Shown: positions 6,445 through 12,943 of the stretch, piece by piece
Layout of the letters: each line of letters opens with the position of its first letter
Position numbering within the stretch: the first letter of the stretch is position 1
Assembly: GCA_013811805.1 (NCBI GenBank)
Contig: JACCUM010000311.1
Coordinates: 1-13,273, forward strand
DNA: 13,273 nucleotides
Direction: 5' to 3'
Source of the DNA: Geodermatophilaceae bacterium
GTDB taxonomy: Bacteria; Actinomycetota; Actinomycetes; Mycobacteriales; Geodermatophilaceae
The notes under the pieces: model-generated
Seen by the model: the letters and a program-made list of their open reading frames with translations, nothing else
Databases searched by the model: none
Told to the model about the DNA's origin: nothing
Position numbers and translations under genes: made by a program

Positions 6445-7881
6445 GTGACTGATCCCGTACAGGAACTACCACAGCATCGCGGCGATCCCGCCGGCGCCCG
6501 GAGCGGGGCTTGCGCTCTGGCCTTGTTATGCGGTGTCCAGCTGATGTTGGTGCTGGACTTCTCGATCGTCAACGTCGCCTTGCCCGAGATTGCCCAAGGG
6601 CTCGGCTTCAGCCGATCCGGTCTGTCCTGGGTGCTCAGTGCGTACGCGCTGGCCTTCGGTGGCCTGCTGCTGCTCGGTGGCCGGCTGGCCGACCTGGCCG
6701 GACGGCGGCGGATGTTCCTGATCGGCCTGGCTATCTTCGGCATTGGGTCACTTCTGGGTGGCCTGTCGGTCGATCCGGCGATGCTTGTGGCGATGCGGGC
6801 GATGCAGGGCGCCGGTGGCGCGTTGACCGCCCCGGCTGTGCTGTCCTTGATCACCACCACGTTTCCGGAGGGCCCGGAGCGCGGCCGGGCGCTGGGGTGG
6901 TTCTCGGCCGCTGGGGCCAGCGGATTCGCGGTCGGGGTGCTGGCCGGTGGACTGCTGACCCAGTTCGCTGGCTGGCGGGCGGTGCTGTTCGTCAACGTTC
7001 CCTTGGTCGCGGCCGCCATCGTGCTGGGGTGGCGGTTGCTCCCCGAGGCTTCGGGACCCGCCGTCAGTCGGCACTACGATCCTGCCGGTGCGCTGTGCGG
7101 CACGGTGGGCCTGAGCGCATTGATCTTCGGCCTTGCGCAGATCGGAGCGCCCGGCTCGACTGCGGCTGTGCCGATCGTGTCGCTGGCCGGCGGGGCGGCG
7201 CTGCTCGGCGGATTCGTTGCGATCGAGGCACGGGTTGCCTCGCCGCTGTTGCCGCTGCGCCTGTTCGGGTCCCGGTCGTTGAGCGTCGCCAATGGGCTGA
7301 GCGCGCTCACCTTCATCACTGCCGGCGCCATGCCGCTCTTGCTTTCACTGCAACTCCAAGAGGTCATGGGATTCGATCCGCTGACGACCGGGCTGGCCTT
7401 TCTGCCTTCCGCTGTGGTGGTAGCGCTTGCCGCGCAGGCCGCGCCGCGCCTGGCCGTCCGGGTCGGAGCCAAGCCGGTGCTGGTCACCGCGACCGCGCTG
7501 GTAGCCACCGGCGCCGCACTGCTGGCCCGGGTCTCGCCCGACAGCGGGTACGCCTCGCTGATTCTCCCCGCGACGATCGTGTTCGGTCTCGGACTCGGCG
7601 CGGTCATCACGGCCACGACCATCGCGGCCACCGATTCAGTGCCGGCCGGTGACCAGGGCGTAGCCTCCGGGCTGCTGACCACCAGCCAGCAGGTCGGTGC
7701 CGCCCTAGGAGTGGCGATCCTGGCCACCCTGGCCAGCGCACACACGCAGAGCCTTGGCGAACTCAGCTCAGCCACCATCGCGGCCGGGATCCGGTTCGCC
7801 TATCTGGTGGGTGCCGGTGTCGCTGCGGTTTCCATGCTGACTGCGCTACTCGCGCTGCCTCCCGGCCGAAATCGACCGTGA
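6445..7881 (+). CDS. DHA2-family drug:H+ antiporter (MFS, 14 helices)
   Basis: About 478 residues with the hydrophobicity pattern of a 14-helix EmrB/QacA-type major facilitator. Helix 1 carries LDFSIVNVALPEIAQGLG. The loop after helix 2 has GGRLADLAGRRRMFLIG (motif A). RAMQGAGGALTAPA and GASGFAVGVLAGGLL (antiporter motif C region) follow. Family members extrude hydrophobic drugs, dyes and aromatic metabolites using the proton gradient. Two GTG starts are possible, 6436 and 6445; AGGAGG (6427-6432) is 3 and 12 bases away respectively, so neither is ideal, and I prefer 6445. The gene follows wrbA closely and precedes the DUF427 gene by 49 bases, which suggests one transcript under TetR control. 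The cargo is not identifiable; a substrate related to the WrbA quinone is a reasonable guess. Confidence 0.92.
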   Translation: MTDPVQELPQHRGDPAGARSGACALALLCGVQLMLVLDFSIVNVALPEIAQGLGFSRSGLSWVLSAYALAFGGLLLLGGRLADLAGRRRMFLIGLAIFGIGSLLGGLSVDPAMLVAMRAMQGAGGALTAPAVLSLITTTFPEGPERGRALGWFSAAGASGFAVGVLAGGLLTQFAGWRAVLFVNVPLVAAAIVLGWRLLPEASGPAVSRHYDPAGALCGTVGLSALIFGLAQIGAPGSTAAVPIVSLAGGAALLGGFVAIEARVASPLLPLRLFGSRSLSVANGLSALTFITAGAMPLLLSLQLQEVMGFDPLTTGLAFLPSAVVVALAAQAAPRLAVRVGAKPVLVTATALVATGAALLARVSPDSGYASLILPATIVFGLGLGAVITATTIAATDSVPAGDQGVASGLLTTSQQVGAALGVAILATLASAHTQSLGELSSATIAAGIRFAYLVGAGVAAVSMLTALLALPPGRNRP

Positions 7882-7930
7882 CCCCCCGCCACGCCCAGCC
7901 ATCAAACCCTGTATCTGAGAGGAAACGATC

Positions 7931-8712
7931 ATGTCCCTGACCTTTGGACGCGCCCCATTCGCCGCGCAGCGTGGCTCCTTCGATTTCCCCGTACCTGACC
8001 ACGTCCGCTACTGGGAGCCGTGGCCGCGGCGAATGCGAGCGATCCTGGGCGGCGCAACGGTGCTCGACAGCCGACGCGGAGTCGTGCTGCACGAGACGGG
8101 TCGTCTCCTGAGCACTACTACCCCGTTGACGACCTCGATCCGGATCTGCTCAGTCCCGCCGAGCCGACCGAGGCTGGCGCCGCACGGTGGGACGTGGGAG
8201 TCGCTGGCCGAATCGCCGCTGCTGCGGTCACCGCCTGCGCCGATCTCTCCGGCGCGGACGGCGGGCTGACGCTGAACGATTTCGTTGCCGTCGACTTCGC
8301 TGCGATGGACCGCTGGTTCGAAGAGGACGACCCGGTGTGGCCATCTCCGCGATCCGTACCACCGGGTCGACGTCCGGGCCTCGTCTCGGCGGATCGTCGT
8401 CCGGCATCAGGGTCAGATCGTGGCCGAGTCGAGTCGGCCCAAACTGCTGTTCGAGACCGGAAACCCGATTCGCTACTACCTGCCCTTCGCGATGTGGACC
8501 TGGGCCGACTCGAACTCAGTGACACCGTCTCCGAATGCCCCTACAAGGGCGACGGGCTGCACTGGCACCTCACCGTCGACGGTGAGCGGGTTGCCGATGC
8601 CGCGTGGAGCCTGCCGCACCCGCTGCCCGAAGGATTCGCCGCCGCCGAGCACCTCTGCTTCTACCCGAACAAGGTCGACCTCGAGGTCGACGGCGAACAC
8701 ATCACCGACTGA
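7931..8712 (+). pseudogene. DUF427 protein (two repeats), three frame breaks
   Basis: Three breaks must be bridged to read one protein of about 260 residues. Segment 1, from ATG 7931 (GAGAGG upstream), gives PVPDHVRYWEPWPRRMRA and GVVLHETGRL. Near 8107 the frame changes to EHYYPVDDLDPDLLSP and DFAAMDRWFEEDD. Near 8335-8355 it changes to RDPYHRVDVRASSRRIVV and LLFETGNPIRYYLPF. Near 8488 it changes back to ELSDTVSECPYKG and FYPNKVDLEVDGEHITD. These pieces, in order, are a complete DUF427 protein with two domain copies. One C added at 8107-8108, two bases added near 8352 (or one removed nearby) and one C added near 8488 would restore it. DUF427 has no firmly known activity. Good coding bias on both sides of every break suggests sequence error or very recent loss. 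It lies in the wrbA-exporter run. Confidence 0.8.
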
Positions 8713-8775
8713 CCAGGCACGCCAGCCACCGCCACCACCGACCGTGCCCACCCGACAGATCAGGAGAAGACCGTT

Positions 8776-9189
8776 ATGACCACAGATCTTAACAACGCGG
8801 TATTCACCGCAGCCGAACTCGACTATCTCGGCACTCAGCGTCTCGGCCGGCTCGTGACCCTCGGCCGCGACGGCGCCCCGCAGGTGCGCCCGGTCGGCTT
8901 TCGCGTCTCAGCCGGAGTCATCCACATCGGCGGCTACGACCTTGCGGCCACGCAGAAGTTCCGCAACATCGATCGTGATCCCCGGGCCGCCTTTCTCGTC
9001 GACGACCTTGCTTCAGTCGAACCCTGGCAGGTGCGCGGCGTCGAGGTCCGCGGCACCGGGCAGGCCATCCCGGCAACCGACGGAGTCGAGGCCGTCATTC
9101 GGATCCACCCGTGGCGCATCATCACTTGGGGCCTCGACAATGGCGGCCGCCCCAGCGCTCGTAGAATCGACCCGGCCGCGACCGGTTGA
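8776..9189 (+). CDS. PPOX-class F420-dependent-type oxidoreductase
   Basis: 137 residues of split beta-barrel (pyridoxamine-phosphate-oxidase-like) fold. QRLGRLVTLGRDGAPQVRPV (21-40) is the first strand pair, GGYDLAATQKFRNIDRDPRA (52-71) the cofactor-binding strand and helix, and FLVDD, RGVEVRGTGQ and IRIHPWRIITWGLD (108-121) close the barrel. The TQKF-N--RDPR-AF-VDD and RIHP-R---WGLD patterns are those of the small actinobacterial F420-binding branch (Rv1155/Rv0121c-like) rather than FMN oxidases. Members use reduced or oxidised F420 on small substrates that are mostly unknown, and are active as homodimers. ATG 8776 has GGAGAAG upstream. It is the last gene of the wrbA run, 63 bases after the DUF427 gene, and convergent with the next MFS gene. 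The cofactor is inferred from family; FMN or haem binding is possible. Confidence 0.87.
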   Translation: MTTDLNNAVFTAAELDYLGTQRLGRLVTLGRDGAPQVRPVGFRVSAGVIHIGGYDLAATQKFRNIDRDPRAAFLVDDLASVEPWQVRGVEVRGTGQAIPATDGVEAVIRIHPWRIITWGLDNGGRPSARRIDPAATG

Positions 9190-9234
9190 TTGCGGCCGCG
9201 AGTTTGGTTGTCGGGGACCTAGCCAGTTCGGGGA

Positions 9235-10503
9235 TCAACGGGCAAGCCGGGCCGCGACGGTGTACCAGGCCAAGGGCAGGACGAGGGCGGCGATGACAGC
9301 GGCGCCGGTGGCGAGCAGCCCATAACCCCCGATGACCATCAACGGCCCCGCGGCCGCCCCGCCCCCAGCAGCGGCGACGCCCATGCCGACCTCACCCCAG
9401 CCCTCGCGGCGGGGCCGCTGCGCCGGCGCCACGCCGGCGGTCAGCAGGGTGCTGCCCGAGAGCAGACCGAGATTCCACCCGAGGCCCAGCGCCACCATGG
9501 CCACGGCCAGGCTCGCCAGTGACTCGGCGCCGGCGGCCAGCCAGGACGCGGCGATCAGGAGCCCACCAGCACCGGCCGCGGTGCTTGCGGCGCCGACGCG
9601 GTCGGTCAGCCAACCGCTGATTGGAGAGGGCGCGAACATGGCAGTGATGTGCAGGCTGACGACCAGCCCGATCATGGCCAGTCCGCTGCCGATGTGGTGC
9701 AGCTGCACCGGTGCCATCGTCATCACCGCGACCATGACCAGGTTGGCCAGGCTGAGCACGCCGAGCCCGGCAAGGCCGCGCCGGCCCAGCTTGGTCGTAG
9801 CTATTGCCGGACCGGCCGCCGATGCAGCCGTCGGCCCACCGATCTCAGCCGCGCTGGACGGCATCCGGCGCAATCGCGGCCCCACTGTGAGCGTGGCGGA
9901 CGCGGCGGTGAAGCCGATGGCTGCCACGAGGTACGGCCCGGCCAGTGCCGGTAGGCCGAGGCTGGCCGCGAGGCCGCTGGCCGGTGCCAGCAGGTTCGGC
10001 CCGGCGACCGCCCCGATCGTGGTAGCCACCAACACCGAGGCCATTCTCGCGCCCCGCGACGTTTCGGGGCCGAGGTCGGCGGCGGCGTACCGGCCGAGCA
10101 TGACGGCGGTGGTACCGGCACCCAACAGCAGGCTGCCGAGCAGAATCAACGGCAGACTGGCGAGCACTGCTCCGGCTGTCACGACGACGCAGCCGGCCAC
10201 TGCCACAGCTGCGCCGGTGCTCAGCGCCGCGTTGCGACCGCGGTGCAGGGTCAGTCGAGACAAGATCAGCGCCGACAGCGCCGCCCCGGCCAGCAACGCA
10301 GCCTGCGGCAGACCCGCCACGGACTCCGAGCCGCCGACCTGCCTGGCCAGCAATGCACCTGCCGTACCGGCCAGCGACTGCCCGAAGCCACCCAGGACAC
10401 TCGCCGCCCAGAGCGCGTGCAGGGACCTGCGCGAGGAGGTCGCAGCTCGTCCGGTCGGACGTCCGGCGCCAACCGTAGCCCGGTTGCCAGGAACTGATCG
10501 CAT
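9235..10503 (-). CDS. MFS transporter (12-helix)
   Basis: 422 residues, Ala/Gly/Leu-rich, with about twelve predicted helices after a basic N-terminal tail of about 25 residues. Helix 1 is LHALWAASVLGGFGQSLAG. The half-way loop is basic (GPRLRRMP and KLGRRG). The second half has ISGWLTDRVGAASTAAGAGG, which recalls the motif-A loop. LGLGWNLGLLSGSTLL is the helix-10/11 region. It looks like an actinobacterial drug or metabolite exporter. No substrate can be named. It starts at ATG 10503 with no Shine-Dalgarno; TAGCGT (plus positions 10510-10515) lies 6 bases upstream, so the mRNA is probably leaderless. It is divergent from an Lrp/AsnC regulator that probably controls it. A 394-residue frame on the opposite strand is a codon-bias shadow. 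Confidence 0.88.
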   Translation of the reverse strand: MRSVPGNRATVGAGRPTGRAATSSRRSLHALWAASVLGGFGQSLAGTAGALLARQVGGSESVAGLPQAALLAGAALSALILSRLTLHRGRNAALSTGAAVAVAGCVVVTAGAVLASLPLILLGSLLLGAGTTAVMLGRYAAADLGPETSRGARMASVLVATTIGAVAGPNLLAPASGLAASLGLPALAGPYLVAAIGFTAASATLTVGPRLRRMPSSAAEIGGPTAASAAGPAIATTKLGRRGLAGLGVLSLANLVMVAVMTMAPVQLHHIGSGLAMIGLVVSLHITAMFAPSPISGWLTDRVGAASTAAGAGGLLIAASWLAAGAESLASLAVAMVALGLGWNLGLLSGSTLLTAGVAPAQRPRREGWGEVGMGVAAAGGGAAAGPLMVIGGYGLLATGAAVIAALVLPLAWYTVAARLAR

Positions 10504-10509
10504 GCGTCC

Positions 10510-10515
10510 ACGCTA
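10510..10515 (-). promoter_or_regulatory. -10-like TAGCGT of the MFS gene (leaderless)
   Basis: Read on the minus strand, TAGCGT fits TANNNT and ends 6 bases before the ATG at 10503. A weak TTCATC lies 17 bases further upstream as a possible -35. No ribosome-binding site is present, which supports a leaderless start. Confidence 0.4.
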
Positions 10516-10553
10516 GGAAACCCAGTGGCGGAGATGAAGAGACGATGGGAGGG

Positions 10554-10610
10554 TTGCAGGCGTTGCGACCTTCCTCTTGCAAGGAGATACCCGGTTGCGG
10601 CTTTGCGACC
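10554..10610. promoter_or_regulatory. TTGC-repeat cluster, probable Lrp/AsnC operator
   Basis: Five TTGC words begin at 10554, 10563, 10577, 10595 and 10603, all on the plus strand. TTGCGACC occurs twice, exactly 40 bases apart (10563 and 10603). The middle word is part of the palindrome CTTGCAAG (10576-10583). The cluster lies between the divergent MFS and Lrp/AsnC genes and ends one base before the Lrp ATG. Lrp-family octamers bind several phased sites, so this is a good candidate for their contact region. Confidence 0.45.
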
Positions 10611-10611
10611 A

Positions 10612-11091
10612 ATGGAACCGGACGAACTGGACTGGCGGCTGCTGGCCGAGCTCCAGGCAGACGCGCGGCTTTCCTACAATGAGCTCGCCCGCCGGGTTCA
10701 CTTGTCCTCGCCAGCCGTCGCCGAGCGGGTACGGCGAATGGAGCAGGCCGGAATCATCACCGGATACTCCGCCCGGGTGGACCCCGCACGCGCCGGCCAG
10801 CCGCTGTTAGCCTTCATCCAGTTGCGCTGCAGCCTGGGCACATGTCTGCTCAAGACCACCCGGGCACAGGACTACCCGGAACTGGCCGAGGTCCACAAAC
10901 TGTCCGGCGAGCACTGCACACTGCTCAAGGTCCGGGCCAGTTCCCTCGCCCACCTCGAAGGCCTGATCGAACGACTCGGAACCCACGGCGAGATGCGCAC
11001 CCACATCGTGCTGTCCACGCAATACGACGGACGACCGGTGGAGCAGCCGCTGCCGGATCGCCCGGTCACGGCATCAGCAGGGTGGACGTGA
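10612..11091 (+). CDS. Lrp/AsnC-family transcriptional regulator
   Basis: 159 residues, the family's usual size. Residues about 5-48 form the N-terminal helix-turn-helix: LDWRLLAELQADARLSYNEL, then SSPAVAERVRRMEQAGIITGY, the signature of the recognition helix and the following strand. Residues about 63-140 form the RAM ligand/oligomer domain (LLAFIQLRC, then LSGEHCTLLKVRAS, then THIVLSTQ). These proteins form dimers to octamers that sense amino acids or other small molecules. The same frame is open to a GTG at 10525, but the 29 extra residues are basic, unlike the family, and encoded by the TTGC-repeat region, so ATG 10612 is preferred. AAGGAG at 10581-10586 is too far away to serve it. It is divergent from an MFS gene, its likely target, and 56 bases upstream of a questin-oxidase-like gene. 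Confidence 0.9.
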   Translation: MEPDELDWRLLAELQADARLSYNELARRVHLSSPAVAERVRRMEQAGIITGYSARVDPARAGQPLLAFIQLRCSLGTCLLKTTRAQDYPELAEVHKLSGEHCTLLKVRASSLAHLEGLIERLGTHGEMRTHIVLSTQYDGRPVEQPLPDRPVTASAGWT

Positions 11092-11147
11092 CACCCGCTC
11101 GCGCGGCGGTTGACCTCTAGCGGATTTGAAGTTGTTTGATCGTAGAG

Positions 11148-12203
11148 ATGACAGACAACGACGTGCTGGACGAGACCTACGATCGGCTGCACCGCACCGG
11201 CCCGGAGTTCGAGGGCTGGCTGAGCAATCACGGTCCGATGGCTGCCGACGCCCTGATCCGCCTCGGTCGGGCCGGACAGGTCGAGGGCTGGGTCGATCAG
11301 TACGCGAAGCGGCTCGAAGAGGCACCCCGGCCGCGCTGGTCGATCGGTGCGCTCGAGTGGCGTGACCCCCTGGGCGACCCCTCCCGGCTCGGGGATTGGT
11401 GTGCGCTGTTCGCCCAACAGGTGCACGCTGAGCCATGGCAGGAGCTGCTCGCCCGCTGGTGGCCCAGGCTGCTGCCTGGCGCGATCGCGTCGGCCACACA
11501 CGGACTGATCCGTACCGGCCATGCCGTACGGGCGCTGCGCGAGCAGGAGACCACCCAGCGCCTGGATGAACTCGGCCAGGCGCTCGGCTATTGGGCCGCC
11601 CGCTGGCAACCGCTCCCAGGGTCGCCGCTCCCCGGGTCGCCGTCACCCGATAGGAGCGCCGACATCGGCGCGGCCCTGGACGCTGTGCCTCGCCTCGCTG
11701 CTGACGGTGGTGCACGCACCCGCCTTGCCCAGCTCGGTCAGACACCTGAATGGGCCGCCGCGCTGGGCCGGCTGCGGCCGTTGACCCAGCCCGCAGACGT
11801 ACCGGCAGCCCTCGACGCGCTGGTCGATGCCGCGGTCACTCGCTACGGGCGCTGGGCGCACGGCAGCCCGGTGATGCTCGTGCACGCCGCCACGGGACCA
11901 CGGGCCGCCGCCCTGGCGCTGCCCGCCCTACCGACTCAGATGTGGCTGGCCACCTATGACACCGCATGGGCGGTCTCGGCCGCGATCAGCGCCGCGTACC
12001 GGCCGAGCGCGCCGGCACCAGCGGCCTCGGACGTGGAACGCGCCGCCACTGTCGCCGAGGACGTGAGTGACCTGGCCGTAGCCACCGGTGACGAACACGC
12101 GATCAAGTTCGTCGAGGTCGCCCAGGAATCGCATCGCCGTGGCAACGGGCATGCCTTGGCCGCAGCCGCCCGGGCCGCTGACCTGATTCCCGCGGATGAC
12201 TGA
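11148..12203 (+). CDS. Questin-oxidase-like protein (DUF4243)
   Basis: 351 residues from ATG 11148. The layout is that of the questin oxidase-like family: SNHGPMAADALIRLGRAGQV near the N-terminus, WVDQYAKRL, then DWCALFAQQVHAEPWQELLA and WWPRLLPGAIASATHGLIRT in the middle, and DEHAIKFVEVAQE near the C-terminus. The fungal founder opens an anthraquinone ring in geodin-type pathways. Actinobacterial relatives are mostly uncharacterised and lack an obvious flavin motif, as here. A proline-rich linker PLPGSPLPGSPSPDRSAD splits the protein. An in-frame TTG at 11136 would add four residues; ATG 11148 fits the family. There is no clear Shine-Dalgarno; TTTGAT 7 bases upstream could support a leaderless start. 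It follows the Lrp gene by 56 bases, so co-transcription or co-regulation is plausible. Confidence 0.75.
   Translation: MTDNDVLDETYDRLHRTGPEFEGWLSNHGPMAADALIRLGRAGQVEGWVDQYAKRLEEAPRPRWSIGALEWRDPLGDPSRLGDWCALFAQQVHAEPWQELLARWWPRLLPGAIASATHGLIRTGHAVRALREQETTQRLDELGQALGYWAARWQPLPGSPLPGSPSPDRSADIGAALDAVPRLAADGGARTRLAQLGQTPEWAAALGRLRPLTQPADVPAALDALVDAAVTRYGRWAHGSPVMLVHAATGPRAAALALPALPTQMWLATYDTAWAVSAAISAAYRPSAPAPAASDVERAATVAEDVSDLAVATGDEHAIKFVEVAQESHRRGNGHALAAAARAADLIPADD
11610..11639 (+). repeat. 15-bp tandem repeat in the questin-oxidase-like gene
   Basis: CCGCTCCC-GGGTCG is present twice in tandem (11610-11624 and 11625-11639), with A or C at the single variable position, followed by a partial third copy. 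It encodes the PLPGS repeat of an interdomain linker and is in frame, so copy-number change would not break the protein. Confidence 0.7.
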
Positions 12204-12270
12204 CCGTCGGTCAGGGCCGGTGGTGGCGGCGTGGACGACGTTGTCGGTGCCTCGTGTCAGGATCTGGTAG

Positions 12271-12915
12271 GTGATCACCTTAGGCGCGGCAGTCGGGATC
12301 GGCCTGGTTGCTCTCGGTCTTGTGCTGACTCCTGGGCCGAACATGATGTACCTCGTCTCCCGCACGATCACCCAGGGCCGGGTCGCCGGCCTGGTGTCAC
12401 TGCTCGGGGTGGCGGTGGGCTTCGCGGTCTACCTGGCGGCGGCTGTCGCCGGGCTCACGGCGGTGTTCCTCGCCGTCCCGGCGGCGTACACCGTCCTGAA
12501 GTTTGCGGGGGCGGCGTACCTGCTCTATCTGGCCTGGCAGGCTGTACGACCGGGCGGTCGGGCGGTGTTCGCGCCGCAGGAATTGCCCGTCGATCCGCCG
12601 CGGCGGTTGTTCGTGATGGGGATGGTCACCAATCTGCTCAATCCCAAGATCGCCGTGCTGTACGTGTCGGTGCTCCCGCAGTTCGTGGAGCCCGAGCGTG
12701 GGTCGGTGGCGTTGCAGAGCCTGTCGCTGGGTGGCATCCAGATCGGCATCGCGCTGCTGGTCAATGCGCTGATCGTGCTCACGGCAGGCGTGCTGGCCGG
12801 TCTGCTGGCGCGGCGGCCGATCTGGGTACGCGTACAGCGCTACCTGATGGGCGGTGTCCTGGGTGCCCTGGCCGTACGGCTGGCCTTCGACCGTGGCCAA
12901 CCGGCTCCCGCCTGA
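12271..12915 (+). CDS. LysE/RhtB-family exporter
   Basis: 214 residues with about six membrane helices, the normal size for the LysE superfamily. Helix 1 ends in LGLVLTPGPNMMYLVSRTI, containing the family's TPGPN motif, followed by QGRVAGLVSLLGVAVGF. LKFAGAAYLLYLAWQA and the loop GMVTNLLNPKIAVLYVSVLPQF (the last shortened here to the N-L-NPK core) complete the signature. Members export amino acids (lysine, homoserine, threonine) or related metabolites from the cytoplasm. The substrate is not identifiable. The start is a GTG at 12271 with no good ribosome site. The TGA at 12913-12915 is 4 bases before one possible start of the PIG-L gene, so the two are probably one transcript. Confidence 0.92.
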   Translation: MITLGAAVGIGLVALGLVLTPGPNMMYLVSRTITQGRVAGLVSLLGVAVGFAVYLAAAVAGLTAVFLAVPAAYTVLKFAGAAYLLYLAWQAVRPGGRAVFAPQELPVDPPRRLFVMGMVTNLLNPKIAVLYVSVLPQFVEPERGSVALQSLSLGGIQIGIALLVNALIVLTAGVLAGLLARRPIWVRVQRYLMGGVLGALAVRLAFDRGQPAPA

Positions 12916-12943
12916 CCCGATGAGTGAGCCAGACTTGCCAGCT

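Noticed and set aside
6510..7652. 380-codon second frame inside the DHA2 exporter gene
   Set aside because: Arg/Gly/Ala-rich shadow frame with no hydrophobic pattern or motif, wholly inside a well-supported transporter gene.
8118..8525. Minus-strand frame of 135 codons over the DUF427 gene
   Set aside because: Ser/Arg-rich shadow. The plus strand carries recognisable DUF427 motifs across the same stretch.
9332..10516. 394-codon plus-strand frame opposite the second MFS gene
   Set aside because: It is a mirror of GC-biased codons. Its product is low-complexity Ala/Pro/Arg with no family motifs, while the minus strand encodes a clear transporter.
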